Positions 17,445-24,988 are shown, counted from the first letter of the stretch. The stretch is DNA of 46,916 nt from Vulcanimicrobiota bacterium (GCA_003136355.1 PLED01000096.1:1-46916), one strand, 5' to 3'. Numbers and translations: made by a program. The notes: a model not told the origin generated them from the sequence alone.

Positions 17445-18590
17445 ATGGCGGGGCGGGAGCTCGTCAATCTTATCGTCGACCTCGATAGCGCGGCCCTCGG
17501 CTATACTCGCGGATCGTTCCAATGGTCCGTACTCGATCGCGGCCCCTTCGACACGCGCGCCGAGCGCGCTACTCAGGATGACAATGCTTTGTGGCCGTGG
17601 ATCGATTACGAGTTTGGCGGGACGTGGAGCTCCGAAGCGTTTGCCGGAAAAAATATCGTCGCGAAAAAAGGTGACCGGTTTGCGGGATTTGCGACCTACG
17701 ATTCGGCGGGGCTGAAATTTTCTTGGCTGCGCGGATTGGGAACGAAAGACGGCGTCGGGATCTTCGGACCGTTTGGGGTTTCCGCCGAGTTTCGCGGTTC
17801 GGAGTTGGGGCCGGCGTTGTTGCGGGCAGCGCTCGGAGGATTGCGCGGGGCGGGCTACGTGCGCGCGCTCATTCCGGCGGTCGGCGGCGACAAGCTCATC
17901 GACTATTATCAGAAGCATATTGGGGCGACGGTCGCCGAGCGATTCGATCGTTCGCGGTGGCGCGAGAAGAAATGGCGCACGGTTGTCCTCGCGTCGGGGC
18001 GGGGCACGAACTTTCAATCGATCATCAATGGCGTAGCGACGGGTGCGCTTCCGTTAGAGATCACGGCGCTGGTTTCCAATAACCCGAATGCCGTTGCGCT
18101 GCAGCGCGCGCGGGCGGCGCATATTCCCGCGATTTCGTTGCCGTGGGAGCGCGCCACGCAGCTGCGTCCGGATTACGATGCGCAACTCTCCGAAACGGTC
18201 CGGCGTGCGGAGCCGGATCTCGTTTTGCTTTTGGGGTGGATGCATCTGCTGGACGACCGTTTCATCGCCGAGTTTCCCGAGACGATCAACATTCATCCGG
18301 CTTTTCTCCCGTTGGCGGAGGGCGCGAACGAGGTGGTCTTTCCCGACGGCAGCTCCTCGCCGGCCTTTCGCGGTGCACGCGCGGTTCGCGACGCGCTGGC
18401 GTGGGGGAGCCGGTGGACGGGCGCGACCGCGCATCGCATTACGCTGCATACCGACCGCGGACCGGTGCTCGTGCGCAAACCGCTTGCGATAAACGCGGGT
18501 GAAACCGAAGACGGCGTTTTGGAGCGGCTCCACCCGATGGAGCATCAAGTGATGCGCGAGGCGATTATGCGTTGGGTGTTCGAGAGGTAA
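17445..18590 (+). CDS. purN: GNAT-like domain fused to phosphoribosylglycinamide formyltransferase (PurN)
   Basis: The 381-aa protein has two parts. Residues about 1-175 look like a GNAT acyltransferase: GVSAEFRGSELGPALLRAAL fits the acetyl-CoA-binding loop and helix, followed by LIDYYQKHIGAT. Residues about 180-381 are PurN, transferring formyl from 10-formyl-THF to GAR: VVLASGRGTNFQSII, NIHPAFLP (catalytic Asn/His) and the Asp of HTDRGPVL. An extra stretch (AEGANEVVFPDGSSSPAF) follows NIHPAFLP, where canonical PurN goes directly to the substrate loop. Start ATG 17445 lies 1 bp after purM's stop; the ORF-track start is inside purM. Codons 33-47 are a repeat copy read in frame. GNAT substrate is unknown. 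Confidence 0.88.
   Translation: MAGRELVNLIVDLDSAALGYTRGSFQWSVLDRGPFDTRAERATQDDNALWPWIDYEFGGTWSSEAFAGKNIVAKKGDRFAGFATYDSAGLKFSWLRGLGTKDGVGIFGPFGVSAEFRGSELGPALLRAALGGLRGAGYVRALIPAVGGDKLIDYYQKHIGATVAERFDRSRWREKKWRTVVLASGRGTNFQSIINGVATGALPLEITALVSNNPNAVALQRARAAHIPAISLPWERATQLRPDYDAQLSETVRRAEPDLVLLLGWMHLLDDRFIAEFPETINIHPAFLPLAEGANEVVFPDGSSSPAFRGARAVRDALAWGSRWTGATAHRITLHTDRGPVLVRKPLAINAGETEDGVLERLHPMEHQVMREAIMRWVFER
17543..17584 (+). repeat. Dispersed repeat copy 6, inside a coding sequence
   Basis: CCCCTTCGACACGCGCGCCGAGCGCGCTACTCAGGATGACAA lacks the internal second core but matches the outer ends of the repeat. It is 42 bp, a multiple of three, and is translated as part of GPFDTRAERATQDDN in the GNAT-PurN fusion. 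Confidence 0.85.
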
Positions 18591-18592
18591 CT

Positions 18593-18766
18593 TTAGGATT
18601 CGAGAATGTGCAGGCGGCGTTCGAATGCGTCGAAGCGGATATCCACGGAATCGAAGCGCTTGTTCATCTTGTACTCGAACTCGTCGAACCGGCGACCCAT
18701 GTCAGCGCGCAGTTCGGCCCGCAGCGAAGTGAGGTCTGCGGTCGTCCTTCGACTACGGGTTCGCAT
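18593..18766 (-). CDS. 57-aa coiled-coil protein (below ORF-track size)
   Basis: Reading the minus strand from ATG 18766 gives a 57-residue protein ending LHILES. It contains the heptad-like segments RADMGRRFDEFEYKMNKRF and DSVDIRFDAFERRL. Charged, amphipathic helices of this kind are common in small bacterial coiled-coil proteins of unknown role. The start codon lies in the loop of repeat copy 7, so the first about 8 residues (MRTRSRRT) are repeat-encoded, and the original N-terminus may have been displaced. An internal ATG at residue 23 is an alternative. It lies tail-to-tail with purN, 2 bp apart. Confidence 0.55.
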   Translation of the reverse strand: MRTRSRRTTADLTSLRAELRADMGRRFDEFEYKMNKRFDSVDIRFDAFERRLHILES

Positions 18767-18789
18767 TGCGAACCCTACTCAGGATGACA
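18745..18789 (+). repeat. Dispersed repeat copy 7
   Basis: TCCTTCGACTACGGGTTCGCATTGCGAACCCTACTCAGGATGACA. The central GGGTTCG-CATTG-CGAACCC is a perfect 7-bp hairpin, giving a one-part version of the repeat with a unique stem. Its loop supplies the start codon of the 57-aa ORF on the other strand. Confidence 0.9.
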
Positions 18790-18820
18790 TTGCCGGCGGC
18801 ATTCACCGTTACACCAAAGC

Positions 18821-19807
18821 CTAGCGGTTGACCGCCGCCATCGCGGCGTCCGGATAGCGGTTGCCGGCGGCGGCGCCTTGTGGAAAGATTTCCTCCAGTT
18901 GCTGCAGCTCGTCGCCTGAGAGCGAAACATCGAGCGCCTTGACGTTTTCTTCCAAATATTTGCGGCGCTTCGTGCCGGGAATCGGGACGATGTCGTCGCC
19001 TTGTGCTAGAAGCCACGCCAGCGCAATTTGCGACGGCGTAGCGTTTTTGGCTTTGGCGATTTTCTTGACTTCGTCGACGAGCTCGAGATTGCGTGCGAAA
19101 TTCTCGCCTTGAAAGCGCGGATGGTTGCGGCGCGTGTCATCCTCGGGCAAGTCTTCGGGCTTTTGAAAGTGTCCGCTCAAGAAGCCTCGGCCGAGCGGGC
19201 TGTACGGCACGAATCCGATCCCCAATTCGCGGCAGGCCGGCAACACTTCGCTTTCGGGATCGCGCGTCCAGAGCGAATATTCCGTTTGTACAGCCGTGAT
19301 TGGATGAATCTTGTGCGCGCGGCGAATCGTGGGCGCCGCGGCTTCGGATAATCCGACGAAACGGATCTTGCCGGCGCTGATGAGTTCGGACATCGCGCCG
19401 ACGGTTTCTTCAATCGGCGTATCCGCGTCGACGCGGTGCTGGTAGTAGAGATCGATGTGATCGAGCCGCAGATGCTTTAGCGAAATGTCGCACGCTTCTT
19501 TGACGTATTCGGGACGGCCGTTCACGCCTTTCCAACTGCCGTCGGCTCCGCGGACGTTGCCAAATTTCGTCGCCAAAAATACTTGATTTCGCCGATCGCG
19601 AATGGCGCGGCCGACGAGTTCCTCGTTTTTGCCTTGGCCGTAGACGTCGGCGGTGTCGAGAAAATTCACGCCGAGTTCGAGCGCGCGATGGATGGTCGCG
19701 ATCGATTCAGTATCGTCGCGGCCCGAGTAAAAATCGGACATGCCCATGCACCCGAGTCCGAGGGCGGAGACCTGTGGGCCGTTGCGGCCGAGCGTGCGGT
19801 GTTTCAT
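18821..19807 (-). CDS. Aldo/keto reductase (general stress/YhdN-like)
   Basis: The 328-aa NADPH-dependent oxidoreductase is a cytosolic TIM barrel. It has the catalytic set [18 protein letters not shown] (Asp, Tyr), [10 protein letters not shown] (Lys) and [10 protein letters not shown] (His), and the cofactor region [18 protein letters not shown]. Sequence order and length match the AKR subfamily of IolS/YhdN/pyridoxal-reductase-like enzymes; the substrate is not predictable. ATG 19807 ([19 protein letters not shown]) is the family start, and the 22 upstream codons in the ORF track are not conserved. It is divergent from vapB. Confidence 0.93.
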   Translation of the reverse strand: MKHRTLGRNGPQVSALGLGCMGMSDFYSGRDDTESIATIHRALELGVNFLDTADVYGQGKNEELVGRAIRDRRNQVFLATKFGNVRGADGSWKGVNGRPEYVKEACDISLKHLRLDHIDLYYQHRVDADTPIEETVGAMSELISAGKIRFVGLSEAAAPTIRRAHKIHPITAVQTEYSLWTRDPESEVLPACRELGIGFVPYSPLGRGFLSGHFQKPEDLPEDDTRRNHPRFQGENFARNLELVDEVKKIAKAKNATPSQIALAWLLAQGDDIVPIPGTKRRKYLEENVKALDVSLSGDELQQLEEIFPQGAAAGNRYPDAAMAAVNR

Positions 19808-19864
19808 ACCGGATGGCTTAGGGCGAAACTGGCCTGCCCCTTCGTGGCGGAAATCCACCTTTTT

Positions 19865-19873
19865 TGGTATCAT
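19865..19873 (+). promoter_or_regulatory. Extended -10 box of vapBC
   Basis: TGGTATCAT matches an extended -10 (TGnTATaaT) and ends 6 nt before ATG 19880. Transcription would start at or next to the start codon (leaderless). No good -35 is visible, as is usual for extended -10 promoters. Confidence 0.45.
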
Positions 19874-19879
19874 TCAACC

Positions 19880-20125
19880 ATGGCGATCAACTTGAAGGAC
19901 CCTGAGACCGAGGCGCTCGCGCGCGAACTGGCTCGCCAAACCGGCGAGAGCCTTACCGCCGCAGTGGGTCAGGCGGTTCGCGAGCGGCTGGAACGGTTGC
20001 GTTTGCGTCGGAGCCGCCGGGCGGCGCTCGAGCGGGTACTCATAAGCGCGTGGGAGTTGCCGCGCATTGACCCGCGAACGCCGGACGAGATCATAGGCTA
20101 CGACGAGCACGGACTGCCCCGTTAA
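19880..20125 (+). CDS. vapB: VapB-type antitoxin (Rv0623-like)
   Basis: The 81-aa antitoxin has an N-terminal ribbon-helix-helix DNA-binding part, MAINLKDPETEALARELARQ. A basic helix follows, and the C-terminal toxin-binding tail DPRTPDEIIGYDEHGLPR is the highly conserved end of the Rv0623/VapB family. It should neutralise the adjacent PIN-domain RNase and autorepress the operon. ATG 19880 was chosen because the family starts MA-NLKDPE; the ORF track extends upstream through the divergent reductase gene. It lies 3 nt before vapC. Confidence 0.93.
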   Translation: MAINLKDPETEALARELARQTGESLTAAVGQAVRERLERLRLRRSRRAALERVLISAWELPRIDPRTPDEIIGYDEHGLPR

Positions 20126-20128
20126 GGC

Positions 20129-20518
20129 ATGATCCTCGATACCTCGGCCGTGGTCGCGTTGTTGCTTAACGAACCCGAAGCGTCCGAATTTCTAACGCTC
20201 GTGCAAACGGCGGATTCAGTCGCAATTGGTGCACCGACACTCCTCGAATGCGAAATGGTGCTCGCAAAGATCTTGGGGGCAGAGGGGCTCGTGCGCGTCG
20301 ACGAGTTTCTTAGAGTCCTTGGCGTTGAGATTCTTCCGTTCGGCGAACGTGAATTGGCCGTGGCGCGGACGGCTTTTCGAAGTTACGGGAAAGGACGCGG
20401 GCGGGCCGGACTGAATTTCGGCGATTGTTTTAGCTATGCAGTAGCGATCACGCGCGACGAACCCTTACTTTTTAAAGGTAGAGATTTTTCGCAGACCGAC
20501 GTGCGAACAGCTTCATAA
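20129..20518 (+). CDS. vapC: VapC PIN-domain ribonuclease toxin
   Basis: The 129-aa toxin begins MILDTSAVVALLLNEPEA, with the first catalytic Asp, and carries a conserved Glu in LLECEMV. The second acidic cluster is in LNFGDCFSYAVAI, followed by LLFKGRDFSQTDV. All PIN acidic positions expected for a metal-dependent endoribonuclease appear intact, so this is the only TA pair in the window that looks fully functional. It is translated right after vapB and is tail-to-tail with the gene at 20522. Confidence 0.94.
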   Translation: MILDTSAVVALLLNEPEASEFLTLVQTADSVAIGAPTLLECEMVLAKILGAEGLVRVDEFLRVLGVEILPFGERELAVARTAFRSYGKGRGRAGLNFGDCFSYAVAITRDEPLLFKGRDFSQTDVRTAS

Positions 20519-20521
20519 CGG

Positions 20522-20914
20522 CTACTTACAATGAGCTAAACGGTTCAGCTTTGCGGCAAGCGCGAATGCAGCAGCGTCTTCATCGCGGTTGAAGACCCAC
20601 GTGCGCGCGCCACTTTTCTGGGTGCTGAACATGACGACGTCGCCTTTCGAAACTTGATCGCGCCGCATTTTCAAGCCTTTGGCCTGGGTCGTCATTGTAT
20701 GGTTGGTACCGACGCCCGTGCAACCCAAATCTTGTAGCTGCACGACGGTGTCGTCGCGAGTTCCGCCCGCTTCTTGTTCTTCGATGAGCAGACCATTGCC
20801 GGTTAACACGAACATGACAACCGAGGAACCGTGGTGCAGCGAGCCCAGCGTGTCTTTCGCCGAAGCAGAGAGCGGAAGAAGCGCCAGGGCGCAGGCTAAC
20901 GGTATGTAGCGCAT
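20522..20914 (-). CDS. Small secreted protein of unknown function
   Basis: The 130-aa protein has a clear Sec signal peptide (MRYIPLACALALLPLSASA). The mature part of about 110 residues contains two cysteines (LGCTGVG and a C-terminal HCK) that could form a disulfide. I do not recognise a family. The region VSKGDVVMFSTQKSGARTWVFN looks like beta strands. It is isolated from its neighbours: tail-to-tail with vapC and divergent from the hicAB locus. Confidence 0.7.
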   Translation of the reverse strand: MRYIPLACALALLPLSASAKDTLGSLHHGSSVVMFVLTGNGLLIEEQEAGGTRDDTVVQLQDLGCTGVGTNHTMTTQAKGLKMRRDQVSKGDVVMFSTQKSGARTWVFNRDEDAAAFALAAKLNRLAHCK

Positions 20915-20971
20915 GGATACCTTTTTGCCAAGGATCGGCGCAAATAACCTCCGGCGTTAACGATTCGGCCA

Positions 20972-20999
20972 TTGTACGGCAACGCGCCCTGATTATTCT
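20972..20999 (+). promoter_or_regulatory. Candidate hicA promoter
   Basis: TTGTAC and TATTCT are separated by 16 bp. The -10 ends 6 nt before GTG 21006, which would give a leaderless hicA transcript. The placement independently supports GTG 21006 as the hicA start and so supports the frameshift call. Confidence 0.45.
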
Positions 21000-21005
21000 C
21001 CAAGC

Positions 21006-21210
21006 GTGCCCAAAAAATCGGGAAATCGAGGTCGCGCTGCGGCTGCACGGATTTGTCTTTAAGGTGCAGGTGGGAAGCCACAAGCATTTCGAGCATCCGG
21101 TGTTGGGGATTAAAGTAACGATAGTGGGCGATCCGGGCGACGAAATGCGCACAGGAACGCTTCACCGATTGCTGAAAATCGCGGGCATTCCGAGAAGGCC
21201 GAGTTGGTAA
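21006..21210 (+). pseudogene. hicA: hicA-like toxin gene with +1 frameshift at an A6 tract
   Basis: The first four codons from GTG 21006 encode MPKK. The frame then runs into a stop after 18 codons. The +1 frame continues with REIEVALRLHGFVFKV, GSHKHFEHP and GTLHRLLKIAGI, the standard HicA double-stranded-RNA-binding fold including the conserved GSH with catalytic His, and ends TAA 2 bp before hicB. Removing one A from the AAAAAA run after GTGCCC would give one continuous frame of 67 codons (MPKNREIEVALRL…). This is therefore a decayed gene, an assembly indel at a homopolymer, or a slippage-dependent gene. It is too short and too broken for the ORF track. Confidence 0.7.
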
Positions 21211-21211
21211 T

Positions 21212-21424
21212 ATGAATTATCTTGTGATTGTCGAGGGTTCGTCTAAGAAGGGCTTCAGCGCGTATTCGCCCGACATCAACGTATTCGCCACGGGCAAGAG
21301 CGAACGGCAGGTTCGTCTCCGCATGGCCGCTGGAATCAAAGGCCACATTCGCTGGCTTCGCAGTACGGGCGATCGAGTGCCTCGACCCAAGACGAAGGCC
21401 TATATTCAGCCGGTCGATCCGTAG
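21212..21424 (+). CDS. hicB: HicB-type antitoxin, short form
   Basis: The 70-aa partly degraded RNase-H-like HicB fold reads MNYLVIVEGSSKKGFSAYSPD, then ATGKSERQVRLRMAAGIKGHI and VPRPK. It lacks a C-terminal DNA-binding domain, as in the short HicB class. ATG lies 1 nt after the hicA-like stop. It is tail-to-tail with argB (8 bp apart). With hicA frameshifted, the antitoxin may be an orphan. Confidence 0.82.
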   Translation: MNYLVIVEGSSKKGFSAYSPDINVFATGKSERQVRLRMAAGIKGHIRWLRSTGDRVPRPKTKAYIQPVDP

Positions 21425-21432
21425 GCTTTTCG

Positions 21433-22209
21433 CTAAGCGATGACGGTCGCGTTGCCCGCTAACGCGCCCGCGAGCGCGCCGGGCTGGGCGGCGCAAATGT
21501 AGGCGCGCTTCACACCGGCGCCGACGGCTTCGATGGCAGCGAGAATTTTCGGCCTCATTCCGCTCGCGCAGCTTTCGGATGCCGCGAATGTTTGCGCTTC
21601 GGCTACGGTGAGCTCGGCAATCGCGGAAGAAGGGTCGGCGGGATTGCGCAGCACGCGCGCCACGTTGGTCAGCGTGATATAGGCTTCGGCGCGCAGTGCG
21701 CCGGCGATCGCGCCGGCGGCGGTGTCGGCATTCACGTTGTATGCGTGGGCGGAGTCTTCGGAAATGGCAACGGGCGCGACGACCGGCAAGAATCCGCCGT
21801 CGAGCAAGGCTTGAAGTGGCGCCGGATCGACCGCGGTAATTTCGCCGACAAAGCCAAGATCTTCACCCGACGGCGAAGTCGCGCGCCGGGCGCGAATCAG
21901 GCCGCCGTCTTCACCGCTAATGCCGACGGCCGGAATGCCGCGTTGCAGACACGCGCGCACGAGGCGCTTATTGGCCGTCGCGCAGAGCACGGCTTCGACG
22001 ATATCGAGCGCATCGGTTTCGGTGACTCGCAGGCCGTCGATGCGCCGGGACCCTACCCCCCGGCGCGCCAGCGCTTCGTCTATCTCCGGTCCGCCGCCGT
22101 GCACGAGGATGACGGCGTGCCCGGCGGCCCGGAGTTCGGCCAGCTCGGCCAGGAGCGATTGGTCCCCGCCGGCCATGGCGTTTCCGCCATATTTCACGAG
22201 AATTTTCAA
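21433..22209 (-). CDS. argB: Acetylglutamate kinase
   Basis: The 258-aa kinase of arginine step 2 phosphorylates N-acetylglutamate with ATP. Signatures are LVKYGGNAM (catalytic Lys), LVHGGGPEIDEAL, NKRLVRAC, NVNADTAAGAIAGAL and GMRPKILAA. Initiation is at TTG 22209, which yields MKILVKYGG. It is divergently transcribed from the rest of the arginine operon, with ARG boxes in the 46-bp gap, so argB should be co-repressed by ArgR. Confidence 0.95.
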   Translation of the reverse strand: MKILVKYGGNAMAGGDQSLLAELAELRAAGHAVILVHGGGPEIDEALARRGVGSRRIDGLRVTETDALDIVEAVLCATANKRLVRACLQRGIPAVGISGEDGGLIRARRATSPSGEDLGFVGEITAVDPAPLQALLDGGFLPVVAPVAISEDSAHAYNVNADTAAGAIAGALRAEAYITLTNVARVLRNPADPSSAIAELTVAEAQTFAASESCASGMRPKILAAIEAVGAGVKRAYICAAQPGALAGALAGNATVIA

Positions 22210-22216
22210 GGGCTAG

Positions 22217-22253
22217 CTTGCAATTCTATGCACTATATGCATAAATATACAAC
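22217..22253. promoter_or_regulatory. Tandem ARG boxes (ArgR operator) between argB and argF
   Basis: Two AT-rich imperfect palindromes, TTGCAATTCTATGCA (22218-22232) and TGCATAAATATACA (22238-22251), resemble the ArgR box core (TGnATAAATATnCA-like). Their centres are about 20 bp apart, the usual tandem spacing for an ArgR hexamer. They cover the space between the TTG start of argB and the ATG of argF and would repress both directions. No Shine-Dalgarno precedes argF. Confidence 0.75.
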
Positions 22254-22255
22254 AT

Positions 22256-23227
22256 ATGTACGTCCTCGCGCCAGCCCCCACCCTCTACGGACGGCATTTT
22301 CTCACGGTCGACGACTTTTCGGCCGACGAGTTAGGGGCGCTGCTGCGCCTGGCCGCTTATCTGAAGGGGCGGCGGACCGCGGAACAGTCCTCGGTACTCC
22401 CCGGAAAAACGCTGGCAATGCTCTTCGAAAAGCCCAGCCTGCGCACGCGCGTTTCCTTTGAAGTCGCGATGACGCAACTCGGCGGGCACGTCATTTTCGC
22501 CGACGGCCAAGAATTTTTGATCGGCACGCGCGAGTCGCCCGAAGACGCTGCGCGCGCGCTTTCACGTTACGCCGATGCGATCGTCATCCGCACGCATGCG
22601 CACGAACCGCTGCAGCGCTTTGCCGACGCGGCGACGGTGCCGGTCATCAACGGTCTGTCGGCGGCGGCGCATCCGTGCCAGGCGCTCGCGGATCTGCTGA
22701 CGATGCAAGAGCGTTTCGGTTCGCTGCAAGGCTTGACGATCGCGTTTGTGGGCGACGCAAAAAACAACGTCGCAGCGTCGCTGGCGGAAGCGGCGGTGAT
22801 GGCGGGTGCAACGATACACTTCGGTTCGCCGCCGTCGCATCGTCCGTCGGAACATTTCCTCGCCAAACTCAAAGCGATGGGAAAGACGACCGGCGGTGAC
22901 GCGCGGGCGTTCTGCAGCGCGGTGCGCGCGGTGCGGGGAGCCGATGTCATTTACACCGACACCTGGACTTCGATGGGCGAAGAGGCGTCGACCGAACGCA
23001 ATCGCGCAGTACTTTCGCCCTTCCGCGTAACCGATGATCTCTTCACGCACGCGGCGGGACACGCGATTTTCATGCATTGTCTGCCGGCGCATCGTGGCGA
23101 AGAGGTTACCGCGGCCGTTATTGACGGGCCGCGCAGCGTCGTTTTCGATCAAGCCGAGAACCGCATGCACGCGCAAAAATCTTTGCTCGTCGCACTCATG
23201 ACGACGCTCAAGGGTTTTCCGCTATGA
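22256..23227 (+). CDS. argF: Ornithine carbamoyltransferase
   Basis: The 323-aa enzyme makes citrulline from ornithine and carbamoyl phosphate. Motifs are FEKPSLRTRVSFEVAM (carbamoyl-phosphate loop), HPCQALADLLT and FMHCLPAHRGEEVT (ornithine site with catalytic Cys). The HCLPAHRG loop fits ornithine rather than acetylornithine as substrate. ATG 22256 directly abuts the ARG boxes and has no ribosome binding site, so the mRNA may be leaderless. It is first gene of argF-R-G-H-C-J-D. A repeat copy separates it from argR. Confidence 0.95.
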   Translation: MYVLAPAPTLYGRHFLTVDDFSADELGALLRLAAYLKGRRTAEQSSVLPGKTLAMLFEKPSLRTRVSFEVAMTQLGGHVIFADGQEFLIGTRESPEDAARALSRYADAIVIRTHAHEPLQRFADAATVPVINGLSAAAHPCQALADLLTMQERFGSLQGLTIAFVGDAKNNVAASLAEAAVMAGATIHFGSPPSHRPSEHFLAKLKAMGKTTGGDARAFCSAVRAVRGADVIYTDTWTSMGEEASTERNRAVLSPFRVTDDLFTHAAGHAIFMHCLPAHRGEEVTAAVIDGPRSVVFDQAENRMHAQKSLLVALMTTLKGFPL

Positions 23228-23230
23228 ACG

Positions 23231-23293
23231 GCCCCTCGACTGGCGCACCTGCGGTGCGCTGCTCGGGGTCCTTCGACAAGCTCAGGATGACAA
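23231..23293 (+). repeat. Dispersed repeat copy 8 (two-part)
   Basis: GCCCCTCGACTGGCGCACC-TGC-GGTGCGCTGCTCGGGG forms a hairpin with GCGCACC/GGTGCGC arms. The core TCCTTCGACAAGCTCAGGATGACAA follows. It fills the argF-argR gap and ends 4 nt before the argR GTG. Confidence 0.93.
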
Positions 23294-23297
23294 TAAA

Positions 23298-23765
23298 GTG
23301 AAGGAACGCAGACAAAGAGCCATCCTAACGTTGGTGGCGACGCGGCCGATTCATTCGCAAGAAGAGTTGGCGGCGATGCTCGATTCGCAAGGATACGAAA
23401 CGACGCAAGCCACGATTTCGCGTGACATCAAAGAGCTCGGGCTGGCAAAAGTGCCGATAAAAAACGGCAACGGAAATGGTCATCAGTTTAAATACGTGTT
23501 GCCGAGTCCGCAACTTTCGTTCGCAAGCCGCCTGCATCGCGCCGTCACCGAGCTGGTGACGAGCATTCAAAGCAGCGTCAATTTGATCGTGCTGCGCACG
23601 CCGCCAGGCAGCGCCATGCTGGTGGCGACGGCGATCGACGAAGCGCAGTGGCCGGAGATCATCGGTTCGATTGCCGGCGACGACACGATCATGGTGATCG
23701 TCCGCGATCCCAAAGAAACGCCCATCATCGTCCAGCGCTTCATCGATCTGCGGGAGTCCACGTGA
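23298..23765 (+). CDS. argR: Arginine repressor
   Basis: The 155-aa regulator has an N-terminal winged helix with SQEELAAMLDSQGYETTQATISRDIKELGLAK, the classic ArgR DNA-recognition segment. Its C-terminal oligomerisation and L-arginine-binding domain includes VLRTPPGSAMLVATAIDE and GSIAGDDTIMVIV (GDDT arginine contact). It is expected to bind the boxes at 22217-22253 and so control its own operon. GTG 23298 is preceded only by repeat sequence. The stop overlaps argG by 4 nt (GTGA). Confidence 0.95.
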   Translation: MKERRQRAILTLVATRPIHSQEELAAMLDSQGYETTQATISRDIKELGLAKVPIKNGNGNGHQFKYVLPSPQLSFASRLHRAVTELVTSIQSSVNLIVLRTPPGSAMLVATAIDEAQWPEIIGSIAGDDTIMVIVRDPKETPIIVQRFIDLREST

Positions 23766-24988
23766 ACGACAAGACCATCGTTTTAGCATACTCGGGCGGA
23801 CTCGATACGTCGGTGCTGCTCAAGCGCTTTTTGCTGGAAGGCTATGACGTCATCGCGCTGACGGCCGACCTCGGCGAGAGCGACGCCATCGCGGGCGGCG
23901 GGGCGGCCGCGGCGTTACATGCGGTGAAGGCCAAGGCGCTCGCGCTCGGCGCGCGCGAGGCCGTGCTCGTGGATGCGAAGGAACGTTTCATCGAAGACTT
24001 TGCGTTCCAAGCGCTGCACGCCAATGCTTTATATGAAGGCGTCTATCCGTTGTCGGCCGCGCTCTCGCGGCCGCTCATCGCACATCTTTTGGTGGAAACG
24101 GCGCACGCTCAGGGTGCTGCTGTCGTCGCACACGGGTGCACGGGTAAGGGCAACGATCAGGTGCGGATTGAGTTGGGCGTTCGCGCGCTCGATCCGCAAC
24201 TGACGTGTCGTGCACCGCTGCGCGAACAGCCGCTCTCGCGGCCCGACGCGATTGCCTTTGCAAAAGAGCACGGTGTACCGATCTCGCATACGCAAGAGAA
24301 GCCATATTCCATCGACGCCAATCTGTGGGGCCGTTCGATCGAAGCCGGCGTGCTGGAAGATCCGTGGAATGCGCCGCCCGAAGACGCGTACGCGTGGACC
24401 GCTCCGCCGCAGTTGCGGCCGGCGCAAGCCGACGAGATCGTCATCGAATTCGAAGATGGCGTTCCGCGCTGGGATCGCGCGGACGGCTGGGAAATGGTCG
24501 CGCGCCTCAACGTGCTTTCCGGAAAGCACGGCATCGGGCGGATCGATCTGGTCGAAGATCGCGTGATCGGTTTGAAGTCGCGCGAAGTGTATGAGTGTCC
24601 GGCTTCCACGGTGCTGATTGCGGCGCACAAGGCGCTCGAGCGCGTCGTGCTGACGCGCGACGAGTTGCGTTTTAAAGCGCTCTGCGATCAGCGTTACTCC
24701 GAACTGATTTACGATGGCTTATGGATGTCGCCGCTGCGCGATGCGTTCGATGCCTTTAACGCTTCGTTCGCGGCGCGCATAGGCGGAAAAGTGCGCTTGA
24801 GTCTGTATCAAGGAGTCGCAACGGTTACCGGTGTTCAGTCGCCCTACGGGATCTATTCCGAAGCGCTCGCCACGTATGGAAAAGGCGACGCTTTCGATCA
24901 CAACGCAGCTGAGGGGTTCGTGAAACTTCATGGCTTACCGCTGGAATTGGTCGCACGAGTTACGACGCCTCACCCCGAGTTGGTATGA
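23762..24988 (+). CDS. argG: Argininosuccinate synthase
   Basis: The 408-aa enzyme condenses citrulline and aspartate with ATP. It has the ATP P-loop VLAYSGGLDTSVLLK, the block AHGCTGKGNDQVR, and EKPYSIDANLWGRSIEAGVLEDPW. GTG 23762 overlaps the argR stop. The ORF-track start at 23648 is inside argR in another frame. The protein ends TTPHPELV and its stop overlaps the argH ATG (ATGA), consistent with tight translational coupling. Confidence 0.97.
   Translation: MNDKTIVLAYSGGLDTSVLLKRFLLEGYDVIALTADLGESDAIAGGGAAAALHAVKAKALALGAREAVLVDAKERFIEDFAFQALHANALYEGVYPLSAALSRPLIAHLLVETAHAQGAAVVAHGCTGKGNDQVRIELGVRALDPQLTCRAPLREQPLSRPDAIAFAKEHGVPISHTQEKPYSIDANLWGRSIEAGVLEDPWNAPPEDAYAWTAPPQLRPAQADEIVIEFEDGVPRWDRADGWEMVARLNVLSGKHGIGRIDLVEDRVIGLKSREVYECPASTVLIAAHKALERVVLTRDELRFKALCDQRYSELIYDGLWMSPLRDAFDAFNASFAARIGGKVRLSLYQGVATVTGVQSPYGIYSEALATYGKGDAFDHNAAEGFVKLHGLPLELVARVTTPHPELV

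Noticed and set aside
18753-19016. 87-aa minus-strand ORF near the aldo/keto reductase
   Set aside because: Mostly antisense-frame residues of the reductase gene plus repeat sequence; the 57-aa ORF in a different frame is more protein-like.
19136-19170. Reverse-orientation repeat copy (GTCATCCTCGGGCAAGTC)
   Set aside because: It encodes conserved aldo/keto reductase residues ([11 protein letters not shown]) and lacks the TTCGAC-GCTCAGGA arrangement; chance similarity.
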